Source: Trichomonas tenax
Lineage: Eukaryota > Parabasalia > Trichomonadida > Trichomonadidae
Assembly (NCBI GenBank): GCA_023091735.1
Contig: JALKBU010000016.1
Span: 62,001-126,000 of the forward strand
DNA length: 64,000 bases
Reading direction: 5' to 3'
Shown here: positions 48,872-59,334 of the stretch, one piece after another
Numbering within the stretch: the first letter of the stretch is position 1
Layout of the letters: each line of letters begins with the position of its first letter
The notes under the pieces: model-generated
The model's database searches: none
Told to the model about the DNA's origin: nothing
Seen by the model: only the letters and a program-made list of their open reading frames with translations
Translations under genes and position numbers: made by a program

Positions 48872-51800
48872 TTATGATGATTTTAAGTCTCTCGAGACCC
48901 AACAAGCGCATGCACGGAGGACAGCTGCGGACTTCTTCATCCTTATATCCTTCCTGCATTGCTCGATTTCGTCTTTGAGGCCGTTTTGAAGTGCAACGAA
49001 CGCCGCAGTTCCATTCAATCCGAACCACTTCAAAATTCGAAATGCGTTCCTCGGTTGATCGATTCCAGCGATGATTGTTCCAATGAAAGAGTCCTCGAAC
49101 TTGTTTCCGACGAGAATCGATGCCAAAGCTTCAATCAGTTGATTCGCGGAGTCAACATCGAGTCTCGGAACGACGTTCACCAAGAAATTGCCAAGTTCGT
49201 AATTCGAAACAGATCCGAAGTGCGCCGCCGCTTCAATCATTATATCCGTCGTGTCTACACCCAAAGCTTTGATCAGCGCGAACGCGCGTTCGTATTCGTT
49301 GCTCTTTAATAACGCGACACAAGCTTTTCCTTTATCCGCGGATGAAACTAAAGAAACGTTCATTCCAACTTGGTTCTGATACTCGAGAATGACTGAAACG
49401 TCGTTTAGCGACTTTTGGTCCGCTTTGGAGATTGATCCCGGAGGAAGGAGAACAGAAGAATCGACTGTTGAACTCAATAACGTCATTTGCGTCAAAGCGT
49501 TCTTCAAAGACAAAACGAATTCTCCCAATTCCATTCTGTTCATTGATTTTTCGCCTGCGAAGAAATCGAGATTGCAGCGCCTTTCGAGGGCCCACGAAGA
49601 GAGAACTAAGAGGCAGTAAATGCACGAATGTTCATCGAATAATTTCAAAGATGTTTTGAGGAATTCGTAATCGCTTTTGTCGAGCGCCGAATCGAACAAA
49701 TTTGATAAATTTCGTGTCGCGAGTGTCTCCGAGATTGCTTCTTTCGGATCTTTGTCTTTGTAGTCGATCAAATTCGTCGACTTTTCGCCAAATGAAATGT
49801 TGTCGAATTTGTTTTTCGATATTTTGACGTTGTTTGAAACATCGGAGATATTCAGGAACAACAGATCCGTGTACTTCGGCTTCTTGATATCGATTTGCTG
49901 CGGCTTTCGCTTCCAAACTTTCAGTGTTCGTCCGAATGTTTCGATTTTGATCAAACTCGAAGCGTTCGAAAGTCGATTCGGAAGGTTTCGAATTATAAAA
50001 GTTAAATCGAAAAACAAAACAGGACTCTCGAACATCATTTTGATGTCTTCGCCGTCGAAAGAAGGAGAAATTCCAAGCAAAGACTTCAATCTGTTGATTG
50101 ACGAATAATCGTAATCGGGATTCAATTCCTTGAAGTAATTCGAAGCCTCGAAAATGTCGAATTTCATCGACAAAGTGAAAAGCATCGTTATGTCATCCGT
50201 TGAATACTTCGTTTGGTATTTCTCGAAGAGCCCTGATTCAGCGATAGATCGCAAAGCGTTCACGAGAGGCTCCGATTTGTATCCTTTCTTTATTGCGCGC
50301 GAAATCTTCTTCAAAACTAACAACAACTTCGATGCTGTGTCGAGAGAGTCGACAGTGAACGTTTTGAGGAGCAAAAGGATCATTTCGTCCTTCATTTCGT
50401 CGTTCGGAAGCAAAGAGAGAAGTTTCACGTTCCTGCAAACGAAAGGTTTGATTGCTTCGAATATCAACGAACTTTCGTATGTCGAAGAAATCTCTTTGAC
50501 GCAACTGACGTCTTTCTTCATCGCCACGGAGACAATCATTTTGACAATCAAATGATCGCTGAGAGACTCGATCAATCCAGCGAGTGTTGGAGTCTCCGGA
50601 GAGATTTCTTTGAAGAGCCATTCTTTCTCTGCTTCAAACGACTTGAAAACTTTTTTCGCGCGAATTATTATTAACATTTGAGCGAATTGCTTTATGTTGT
50701 AGACTCTTTGCGTTTCAACGACGTAATTCTTCAAATGCGTCTTCGCCATCGCGAAAACCTTGTCGGGATTGTTGAATAACGCGTCGCTGTCGTACGAAAT
50801 GTCGAGCATCTCCTGCCATCCCATTCTCGACTTGTCGAACCTTTTGTAGAACAATATATTCGTTGATGAATCAGCAGGAAAGATCGCAAGAAGATGTTCG
50901 TAAAGCGGAAGTCTGTTTTCGTTCTTGAATTTCTTCGTTATCTCTAAAACTTCCATGTAATACTTCTCGAGATCGAATTGCAGCGCTAAATCACTCAAAA
51001 TCGCGCAAGTTTCTTCTTCTGGGAACGATTTGAGGCTCTCGAAGACTTTTGGAAGATGTTCTTCGAGATCAACATCACAAAAAACTTCGAATAAATCTCC
51101 TGTTTCTTCGAATCTTTTGATTGAATCTTCCAATGAAATTGAAAATGTCTCGAAGTGATTGCTTCTGCTTAATAACTTCGTCACTGACTTGGAATCGAAT
51201 ATCTCAAGGACATCGCGCGGATCTAAGCACTGAAAAGCGTAAACGAGGCCCGAAATCGGTTCATTTCTGACGACATCGACTAAAAACTGTTTCGAGAGAT
51301 CTTCTGGTTTTATGTTTTGATAGATATAACTCTCTAAGTCGATTCCTGTGCCTTCGAACATCTTCAGAACAGCTTGGAGGGTCTTATTGACCTGGATTCT
51401 GCTGAAAATGAAGTCGTAAGGAGCCTCCGAAAGCATTTTCGAAGATCCGAACAATAATTGTTTTATGTAATTCGAAAATTTCACCAAATATCCACAAAAG
51501 CCGTCGAAACTCTGCGAAAGGAAGTCTGTGACTTTCTTCTTCAAGTTCACGGGGTTCTCCAAGAATGTTAAGTCCGAAATATCTGGAAATGACTTTTCTT
51601 TGACGAAAAGTTTTTCGATGTATTTTTGGAGGTTTTCGTCAGTGACTAATTTCGTGCACGAAGACAACTGTCGATATGAAGACGCTAAATCGAATATAGC
51701 GAGGTTGCGGACTTCGAGGGGAATCGTGTTTGCGACTTCTTTCGATTTGTCAACGAGATATTCGTCAATTAAATCCTTCGGAAAAGAGCGCGAAATCAAC

Positions 51801-53215
51801 AAAGATTTTGGATCGTTTTCCTCTTTCTGCAGATTCAAGTGATCGAAGAAACTCTTGTGAAAGATCATAGAATACGCTGATGAAGGATATACTTCGAGGA
51901 TATTCATCAATTTGACTAAATTTTGCGGCGGACAATTCTTGAAATATGTTGCGTAAGGATGAAATAGTAAACGAGATTTGAAATCTTTGAATATCAAAAC
52001 CGCTGCTTGCGTCTTTCTCAGCGCTGTGTTGACATATTGTCTGAGTTCATTATTTTCTGGAATTTTTTCGAGTAACTTCTCCAAGAAAGAAACCAACTGC
52101 TTGTGTGACAATTTCTTTAAAAATCGAGGCAGGAAAAGCAAAGAAAATAAATCTTCGCAACAAAAATCAGGAAAATCATCGACTTCGTGTTTGTCTAAAA
52201 AGGATCTGATAGAGCTGTATCCCTGAAGGAAATCGAAGTCCTGCAGCCACGTTTCCTGAGATATCGAAACAAATTCCGCGTCGCGAGTGAAAGGAAGCAT
52301 GTTTTCGGTGATGCAATCAGGAGTTATAATCAAAGGAATCGATTTCTCTGATAGTGAAGCCCAATCATTCCCTAAACCGAGAATTTGAGATAGAATTATC
52401 TGATTCTTGAGTTTCTTTGTGAAAGGATGATCGGGGAGACGCTGAATCTGTTTGAGAATTTGAGAAGAATTTAATTGTTCGATCTGATACAAAAAGTTGA
52501 TGATTTGGTAAGAAGGGAACGTCCGCGCGCAAGCGTTGCCTCCCAAGTCCACGAAATGGGACCTAAAACGCGAAGTTTGGTTTGCTAAGACAATTGCATC
52601 ATCACCCATGAAAGGATCAATGAACGTCGAAAGCATTTCGCAGGAATCGATTTGGTGGGTCTCAAAGTTGCACATGAGACCCTCGTAGAGTTCCAATAAA
52701 GAATGAAAATCTGAACATCGATATTGAAGCAAAGACTGAAAATTAAGCGGCATGAGAGAAATGCTGAACGAGGAAATGATTTTGCCAACCAAATGGAGCG
52801 GAATTTCTTGAGATTTGTAAACATTTTCGCATAATTCGAGACTTGCACGCGTATGTAGTACTTTTAGAGTGTTGAAAAACTCGTACGAGAAGTACTTAAC
52901 GAGTTCCAATATCTGTTGTGGGTTGTTTTCCGCTAAATCAGACAATTCATTCGGATTTTGAAACGCAGGATGCGTAGAAGAGAAATCTAACGGCACATCC
53001 GGTCTCTCCTTGGCATCAGTAATTCGATTCAATATGCATTTCACCGCCCATCTGAACAAAATAACTTTTGAATCTTTTGTAGGATCGTCGCCGGGAATCC
53101 TCAAAAGCGGCAAAAGAATGTTGATGATCTGATTGTCGTCCGATAGGAAAAGCATCGAATCATCGATTTGTTTCAATAATAAATGTCGATAAAACTCTTT
53201 CCAATTTTCATTCAT
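48872..53215 (-). CDS. Giant helical protein with spastizin (ZFYVE26)-like C-terminus
   Basis: ATG at 53213-53215 gives 1,447 aa with no interruption. Nearly all of it is alpha-helical solenoid. The last 170 residues (ACVALLKSNEYERAFALIKAL, ELGNFLVNVVPRLDVDSANQL, AFVALQNGLKDEI, VLRACACWV) follow the pattern of the C-terminal domain of ZFYVE26/spastizin and its plant relatives (LL...Y..AF.LI..F, L.SA...A, V..IC..WL). There is no FYVE zinc finger. Spastizin works with spatacsin and AP-5 in late endosome and lysosome recycling. The N-terminal 1,200 residues are not recognisable to me. Confidence 0.7.
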   Translation of the reverse strand: MNENWKEFYRHLLLKQIDDSMLFLSDDNQIINILLPLLRIPGDDPTKDSKVILFRWAVKCILNRITDAKERPDVPLDFSSTHPAFQNPNELSDLAENNPQQILELVKYFSYEFFNTLKVLHTRASLELCENVYKSQEIPLHLVGKIISSFSISLMPLNFQSLLQYRCSDFHSLLELYEGLMCNFETHQIDSCEMLSTFIDPFMGDDAIVLANQTSRFRSHFVDLGGNACARTFPSYQIINFLYQIEQLNSSQILKQIQRLPDHPFTKKLKNQIILSQILGLGNDWASLSEKSIPLIITPDCITENMLPFTRDAEFVSISQETWLQDFDFLQGYSSIRSFLDKHEVDDFPDFCCEDLFSLLFLPRFLKKLSHKQLVSFLEKLLEKIPENNELRQYVNTALRKTQAAVLIFKDFKSRLLFHPYATYFKNCPPQNLVKLMNILEVYPSSAYSMIFHKSFFDHLNLQKEENDPKSLLISRSFPKDLIDEYLVDKSKEVANTIPLEVRNLAIFDLASSYRQLSSCTKLVTDENLQKYIEKLFVKEKSFPDISDLTFLENPVNLKKKVTDFLSQSFDGFCGYLVKFSNYIKQLLFGSSKMLSEAPYDFIFSRIQVNKTLQAVLKMFEGTGIDLESYIYQNIKPEDLSKQFLVDVVRNEPISGLVYAFQCLDPRDVLEIFDSKSVTKLLSRSNHFETFSISLEDSIKRFEETGDLFEVFCDVDLEEHLPKVFESLKSFPEEETCAILSDLALQFDLEKYYMEVLEITKKFKNENRLPLYEHLLAIFPADSSTNILFYKRFDKSRMGWQEMLDISYDSDALFNNPDKVFAMAKTHLKNYVVETQRVYNIKQFAQMLIIIRAKKVFKSFEAEKEWLFKEISPETPTLAGLIESLSDHLIVKMIVSVAMKKDVSCVKEISSTYESSLIFEAIKPFVCRNVKLLSLLPNDEMKDEMILLLLKTFTVDSLDTASKLLLVLKKISRAIKKGYKSEPLVNALRSIAESGLFEKYQTKYSTDDITMLFTLSMKFDIFEASNYFKELNPDYDYSSINRLKSLLGISPSFDGEDIKMMFESPVLFFDLTFIIRNLPNRLSNASSLIKIETFGRTLKVWKRKPQQIDIKKPKYTDLLFLNISDVSNNVKISKNKFDNISFGEKSTNLIDYKDKDPKEAISETLATRNLSNLFDSALDKSDYEFLKTSLKLFDEHSCIYCLLVLSSWALERRCNLDFFAGEKSMNRMELGEFVLSLKNALTQMTLLSSTVDSSVLLPPGSISKADQKSLNDVSVILEYQNQVGMNVSLVSSADKGKACVALLKSNEYERAFALIKALGVDTTDIMIEAAAHFGSVSNYELGNFLVNVVPRLDVDSANQLIEALASILVGNKFEDSFIGTIIAGIDQPRNAFRILKWFGLNGTAAFVALQNGLKDEIEQCRKDIRMKKSAAVLRACACWVSRDLKSS

Positions 53216-53369
53216 TTATTTTGTTATATTTCTGTTTTTTTGAAGGCTTTATAGTGTTTTCCATCGATGAATAAAGATAAAATTCGATAAAAACGAAAAT
53301 TAATAACTTCGCCAATTTTAATATTTGCATTCATCGAAAATGAATATTACAAATGAATTTAACTGCAAC
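53216..53369. other. Upstream gap of the giant gene
   Basis: AT-rich sequence. Unlike most start-proximal gaps here it has no clear TTTACATGACA-type motif, only TTTTGTTATAT and similar. No gene. Confidence 0.35.
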
Positions 53370-53660
53370 TTTATATAATATGTTATTAATAATTTTTATA
53401 TTTTGTCGATAATAAAATATTTTTCAAAAAAATACCATTATTAAAGAAAGTAAATATTAAACATGAATTCTAATTAATAAATATATTATCAAAATATAAT
53501 AATTTTTATATGTTGCCACTTAAAATATAAATTTGAAAAAAATTCAAAATTATCAGAAAAGAGTATTAAAAATGGATCTTACTTAATAAATATATTATCA
53601 ACATTCAGTAATTTTGATAGGTTGTGGATAATAAAAAATTTTCTGAAAATATATTATCAT
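53370..53660. repeat. About 2.5 tandem units of ~110 bp
   Basis: Related segments begin near 53381 (ATTAATAATTTTTATATTTTGTCGATAATA), 53496 (ATAATAATTTTTATATGTTGCCACTTAAAA) and 53604 (CAGTAATTTTGATAGGTTGTGGATAATAAA). Each is followed by a TTTTTCAAAAAA or TTTTCTGAAAA box, and two are preceded by TTAATAAATATATTATCAA. A TIR element is inserted at the end of the last unit. Confidence 0.65.
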
Positions 53661-53661
53661 A

Positions 53662-55002
53662 CCCAGTTTCACAATACTTTAGCCACAGGTCTAAAGCAGG
53701 GGGGTGTCAGGAATTTTGATTAAAGTTTGGTTGTTCGAAACAGCGTTGGTGCGTTTTTTCCTTTTTTGAGTCACCTTTCTGTAAACAAGATTTCTAGTGT
53801 CACCATTGAATAAAAATGGTGAATGTTGAATTGTGGTGTAGTGGTTTAGTTATTACTAAAGATTATATATACCATTGGTTGGATTCCGTGCAAGCCTTTT
53901 TATTTTTTTCTTTTTGTCGAAAAAAAAATATATTTTAAATTCAATGAAATGCATTATATATAAGATATACATGGTATAATGATGTCAAAAAAATGCCATA
54001 TCCTGCTCATCCGGCAGGAAAATTATATATTGAAATTTATTATTAGTTCATTTATCATGCTTTTAATTGAATATCATTTCTCCATAGTTAGTGTATATTA
54101 TTTATATTATTAGTTAGAATGACTCAAATATGCAGAAAAAAATTCTCTCATGAAAACAAAAGATTTATTTTTTTCAAACATTTAAGAGGGAGAAAATAAA
54201 ATCCGAATAATGACTTGGATTTTATAATTATTAAATAATGAATACTGATTGAGCATATCGTTAAAATAGACATTTTCAATTTTTTTCATTCATTTTTGAA
54301 AAACGTTAGATTAAGGAGTATTATATAGTGAAAATGTTCCGCATTATGAAAATATTTAATTTCAAATACATCCAATGAATTACATTAAAGTTTTTACTAA
54401 GATCTGATATGATAAATTCATTTATATATTGCTTTAGTAGTTATAATTAAGCAGATGATTCCTTGTATGATACTAATAACAATGAAAGAATTAAATTTAC
54501 ATGAATAAGCGTAATCATCATTATTTTGTGAAAATCATCAGTAAAATTTCAACGTTTTGTTGGATTTGATTGATTTTCTGTGTATGGAGGTGCTAGGATT
54601 AGCCTACATTTTGCGATTCTGCACTCAAATATGAGAAATTATTGTTTTTCGTGATTGAATAATTTTGGACCTAAAATTGTTAAGGGTATGATAATATTTT
54701 TATTACAGAAGTGGATAGTGTATACAATTTATTTGGAGAACTTGAAGTCAAAATTAATGATCATCGTATGAATTTCTGAGATATGAAGAAATTACATAAT
54801 TTATGAGCTGATTTTTTGAAGTTTATTGGTACTCATGTATTGCATGGTATGCGTTAATTCATGCGGAAAAGCCTCAGCTTGCAGTTTACATATGAGTTTG
54901 GGATAAACAGCGTTGAACTATCCATTAAAAAATGAATCTGACAATATGACATGTAAACACCCGAAAAGGCAGGGGGAGTGGCTAAAGTATTGTGAAACTG
55001 GG
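53662..55002. mobile_element. 1.34-kb TIR element flanked by TA (mariner-like size and ends, no transposase)
   Basis: Perfect 25-base terminal inverted repeats, starting CCCAGTTTCACAATACTTTA and ending GCCAC, lie at 53662-53686 and, inverted, at 54978-55002. TA dinucleotides flank both sides (53660-53661 and 55003-55004), as in Tc1/mariner insertions. Length is close to that of known trichomonad mariners (about 1.3 kb). The interior is AT-rich with no open frame over about 60 codons, so it is a dead or non-autonomous copy. It contains motif-type TGACATGTAAACAC at the right end. Confidence 0.78.
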
Positions 55003-55439
55003 TACAATTTTTTTCGATAAATATATTTTCAGAATTAAACAAAATAAATGTCAGTGATGAATTTTACATTATCTGCATAAAATAAAATGATAATAAAATC
55101 GATAGATTTTCGTTGAAAATTTTAATTCGAAAAAATAACTTAGAATGAACCAAAATATGTATTACCACTGATATAAATTTCATGATTTGATATTAATTAT
55201 ATATCATTTTTAAATGAATGATTAATACATTTAATATTCAAAATATCATTCTAAAAATCAAAAATCTATATCGAAAATATATAGACATCAATGCGCTGAT
55301 ATTGTTGCGTACCGAAAGTTGTCACGAAAAAATGATATTATCTGACATGTAAACATGAATATTTGGCAAATAAATATTTACATGGCATGGGATTATAAAT
55401 GATTATTGGAAGAATGATATCCTATATTTGTTTAAATTT

Positions 55440-55643
55440 ACTTTGAAAAGAAAAATTAAGTGCTTCATTGGCACTGTCAGCCAAAATGCTAACAATCCAG
55501 TCCACAGTTCTTCCTTTCAGACTCGATTTTCGAAATAATCAGCGACTTCCTTTACAGAATGCTTCTGAAAGGAAGAACTGTGGACTGGATTGCTAGCACC
55601 TTGGCTACAAGTCCCAATCAAGCATTTAATTTTGCTCTTCAGA
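55440..55643. repeat. Long hairpin element, ~80-bp arms, 44-base loop
   Basis: The left arm ends at 55520 and the right arm starts at 55565. The innermost 33 bases are almost perfectly complementary (AATCCAGTCCACAGTTCTTC and CTTTCAG against CTGAAAG and GAAGAACTGTGGACTGGATT). Outer parts match less well (AAGTGCTTCATTGG against CCCAATCAAGCATTT). A further diverged left-arm copy (TCCCCAGTTCTTCCCGTAAG) lies near 55745 and a right-arm copy (GAAAGGAAGATCTGTGAGTT) near 55687, so a second decayed hairpin follows. Confidence 0.8.
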
Positions 55644-55644
55644 G

Positions 55645-56154
55645 GCATTCTGAAGTGGAAATCTTTGATTTCTTAATGATGGCGTATGAAAGGAAGATCT
55701 GTGAGTTTAGCTACTAACATGCGTGGTACCTGTGTCAATATAGTCCCCAGTTCTTCCCGTAAGACGCGATTTTGAAATAAAAACTAATACATAATTTGAT
55801 TGATTATAGGACTTTACTTGTCAAAAATATTAATATTTTGATAAATAAAACTAGAGATTCTGACAACTTTACATGTCAGATGATATCACCTTTTCGTGAC
55901 AGCTTTCGTTACGTGACATAATTATGAAATTCAATAACAGCAATGAGATTCAAAACATTTTCTGTTAAATTTTTTGTAAGACATCAAATTTTAGAAGGGG
56001 GAAAAAATCATTTCAAAACATTCAAAAGAGTCGTTATTTTTTTGACACAAATGTGATTGACAACATTCTTTACTTCTTCTCAATCTCTTTGTAATGAATG
56101 ATTATATCCCAAATTTGCTAGAAAAGATTGCAAAAAAGTTTGATTTTTCTGCTT
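55645..56154. other. Gap with decayed hairpin and stray promoter motifs
   Basis: This stretch contains the second, degraded hairpin (55680-55770) and two motif-like sites (TTTACTTGTCAAAAA near 55812 and CTTTACATGTCAGATG near 55870). There is no start codon of a convincing gene nearby. Confidence 0.4.
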
Positions 56155-57064
56155 TTAACGATGTCTTATTCTCATTAGTGCAATGTTTAAGAATCCATTA
56201 CTGCATTTGTGAATTTGTCTTGTTTTCTGTTCAATGCAGTGATTTTCAAAATTGAAACTAATATTTAAACTCTCCATAAGCATCTTTTCAGTGTTTATAA
56301 CATCAGATGATATTGCTGAAATTTAAAAATTATCAAAATAGCAATTGGTGATGTATATTGTGCATCTTTCTCCATAAATGGATGTGCAATCATTATCATA
56401 AACATTGCAATAACAAATGTCTAAATAATTGGATATTGTATGAATTAAGAATTTTGCTTTATTTCCTATAAAACAGCAGTGGCTTATTGTATCATATATA
56501 GATAGAATTTTGATTGCTGTTTGTGAAATGTTTTGATTTGCAAATAATGAATAACAAATTGATACATTTTTTATCACTTGAAAAATCTATAAAATTTTGT
56601 CCAATTGAACTTGACATGTTTGAATTAGAGAGTTGAATATTTCTGCCACTGCTGCGAATAGATTGCGAACAATTGCAGTCTGATATGCTTAAATCTTTCA
56701 TCAATTTTTTTGATTCAATGTGAAAAACATTATCGACAAAATAATTATTAACAAATGAGGCACAAACTCGATTTAAACAGAGCCCTGCACCAGCAGTAAG
56801 TATAACTGAATTTCCATTACATATTGTCAAAGAACATAACTCAACCAACAAAATGCTCCATTGAAAAGGTTCTGTTATATTATTAAAATAGATTAAATAT
56901 TCTTCCAAATGATTGAAATCTGAGTCTACAACATAATATTTTCCTTGGAATCGAAAATATAAACTCATCTTCGGTGTTCCCTTTATTGATGTGATGCTAT
57001 CATATTCAACTTCATAAAACTTTTCCCAAGAAGCTGCGAGAAATACTACAAAGGTATTTAACAT
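56155..57064 (-). pseudogene. Beta-helix-type surface protein gene, copy 1, frameshifted
   Basis: ATG at 57062-57064 with a signal-peptide-like start (MLNTFVVFLAASWEKFYEVEY). The body has short repeated units typical of right-handed beta-helix surface proteins (FVNNYFVDN, ISHCCFIGNKA, IYITNCYFDN). The frame shifts at GATAAAAAATG near 56570 and a stop follows CYFDNF near 56320. Beyond it a C-terminal part reads ISFNFENHCIEQKTRQIH and ends at a TAA at 56155. Similarity to trichomonad Pmp-like or adhesin-like families is by style only. Confidence 0.55.
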
Positions 57065-57429
57065 TGATTCAAATTAAATCAACATTTTCTAACCCTTGAA
57101 ATACAATTTTCATTTTCTGACAATTTTAAAATTTTCCATCAATAATTATATTTTACCAATAAATTCCCAAATGGTAAAATATATTAAAGGTCTGCTTTGA
57201 AGAATGTTATTATAAAATGTCATTTTAAAAAGGTTTTCATCCTCGGTGTAAAGTTCTCAAAATTGAGAACTTTTAATCGTTTAGTTTCCTTTTTTATTTA
57301 TTCAGAAAATATTTGAAATATCAAAAATCTATATTGATAATTTATAATCTTTTGCATGATGATACTAAATAAATAAAAATTCCCAAAGTTGTGATTGCAA
57401 ATATATTTTTAAAATTAATCTTTAAAAGT

Positions 57430-59185
57430 TAAATTTAGAAATTTCTGATTCTCCTTAGTGCGGTATTTAAAAATACTTTATTTTTAAAGCCATTACTGCA
57501 TTACTGAGTTTGTTTTGTTTTCGATCAAATGCAGTGCATTTCAAAATTGAAACGAACACTAAAACTATCGGAAGGCATCGAAGTCGTCTCAATAATCACA
57601 TCTGATGTTGAAATACGTAAAACATCACAATAGCAATTGGAGATTGTTACTTTATATTCTTTTGCATATCTTTCTCCATAAAAAGCATTGCAATATCATT
57701 ATCATAAATATTACAATCACTGATATAAATTTTGATTAAGGTGTTCACTTTAAAATTACAGTTTGATATTGAATGCAGTTTATTGGGCTCAGGAAAAAAA
57801 GCTAATGTATCGGATTCCATTTGATTCGCAATAAATGAATAATTATTATTTTCACTAAAAGAAAAATATAATCATATTCTTTCTGAATTTGACATGTTTG
57901 AATTCAAGATTTGAAAAATTCCATCATTGCTGCGAATTTTGAATTCAGAATTATACTTAAATCCTTCATAATATTTTTAGATATATCATTTCATATCTTT
58001 TTCGGCAACTTCGTGCATATATAAACTCGGCAATTTCTACATGTATAACTGTTACGTCTCTTAAATTTGTAATATTCGAAAAATAGCAAAACTCAACAAA
58101 CAAAACGTTATCTTGAACATTTTTATCGACAAAATTGGTAATATTGCTATGAAAATCTTCAAAACCTGAGTCAACAGCATAATATTATTTAATGGACTTT
58201 ATTCGAATAAAGGAATCACTATTCCAATAAAGTCCTTTTCGGAATAATGCAAAATTAGGAATTACTCATATTGGAATAGACCTGTTATTCCAAATTCCTC
58301 ACTTTTTATTTGGAATTGCGCATATAAAAGTTTATTTGAATAAACTTTTAATTTATAATTGCGTATATTTGACCCTTTATGCGTATATCCAATTAAAATA
58401 GGAATTAAGCATAATGTTACACTATAGGAATTAGAAATGGAAATAATGGAATAACGCTCAAAATTAGGAATCATAAAGAGGAACTGAATGATGTCTTTTT
58501 GACAAACATAAGAATGCTAAGTTTCGGATATTTTAACATTGATGTGCATGTTATGATTGATTTCGCGTTGAATATCGAATTTCAGATGTTTAGATAACAC
58601 AAGTTCATTATCTTTTTTTCATTTCAATGGAAATATATTCAATCATACTCGTCCAACGTGTCGATCTGGATTGTCGCCATATTGGTGCTGCGAAAAATAA
58701 AAGTAATTTTTATTTATTTTTTAATTTAATCCTTCCATAAATATCAACTATCTTTTTTATATACTTCCAAAACTAATTATTTGATATATTATGACCAACT
58801 TTTGTTTATCAAACAATATTCATAATTTTTTTCAGGAGCAATATTTATATATATATTATCTATAATGTCTATTATGCAATATTCCTAATATAGTATAAAT
58901 ATGCTCAATTCCTAATTCACATAATATGCGCTATTTCAATACCGAGTTTATTGGAATATATAATTTGAAATATTCCAAATAAAAGGAATTGTGCATAAAG
59001 TCGATTATTCCGATTCCTAATTTTTCATTATTCCAAATAGGACTTTATTCGAATAATGGGACCTTTATTGGAATAAACTTTTTTATTCGAATAAAGCCCA
59101 TTTCCTTTATTGTTGCGATTCAATCATATTTATGTTCATAAAACTCTTCTCAAGATGCTGCAAGAATTGCTACAACGGAATTTAA
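57430..59185 (-). pseudogene. Beta-helix-type surface protein gene, copy 2, split by an insertion
   Basis: The start of copy 1 is matched at 59106-59185 (plus strand CATAAAACTCTTCTCAAGATGC against CATAAAACTTTTCCCAAGAAGC in copy 1). The remainder resumes at 58188 and runs down to about 57430 (YYAVDSGFEDF against YYVVDSDFNHL, and FNFEMHCI against FNFENHCI), with several stops and shifts. Between the two parts sits the 58194-59099 element. A short piece of about 40 bases at the junction is missing compared with copy 1. Confidence 0.65.
58194..59099. mobile_element. ~0.9-kb TIR/foldback element with GGRCTTTATTCGAATAAA ends
   Basis: The ends GGACTTTATTCGAATAAAGG (58194) and, inverted, GGGCTTTATTCGAATAAAAA (ending near 59099) form the outer TIR. 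Sub-terminal blocks repeat the theme (ATTCCAATAAAGTCC at about 58221 and AATAGGACTTTATTCGAATAA at about 59036). Both halves are rich in GGAATTxxGCATA-type words. It carries no plausible protein. It interrupts the beta-helix pseudogene copy 2. A target-site duplication is not clear. Confidence 0.7.
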
Positions 59186-59334
59186 CATTTATTCAAATGA
59201 ATGGATGCTTTTTCCGAAGGGAAAAAAGTCCGATAATGACATGGATCCATGACATAAATCAATACAAATTATATAATGCTAAACATATATTTTTATCACG
59301 TTCATTGATTCAAAAAATTTCTCTTTGTTACATT

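Noticed and set aside
53825..53900. A functional tRNA gene
   Set aside because: A- and B-box-like words are present, but the acceptor and T stems do not pair.
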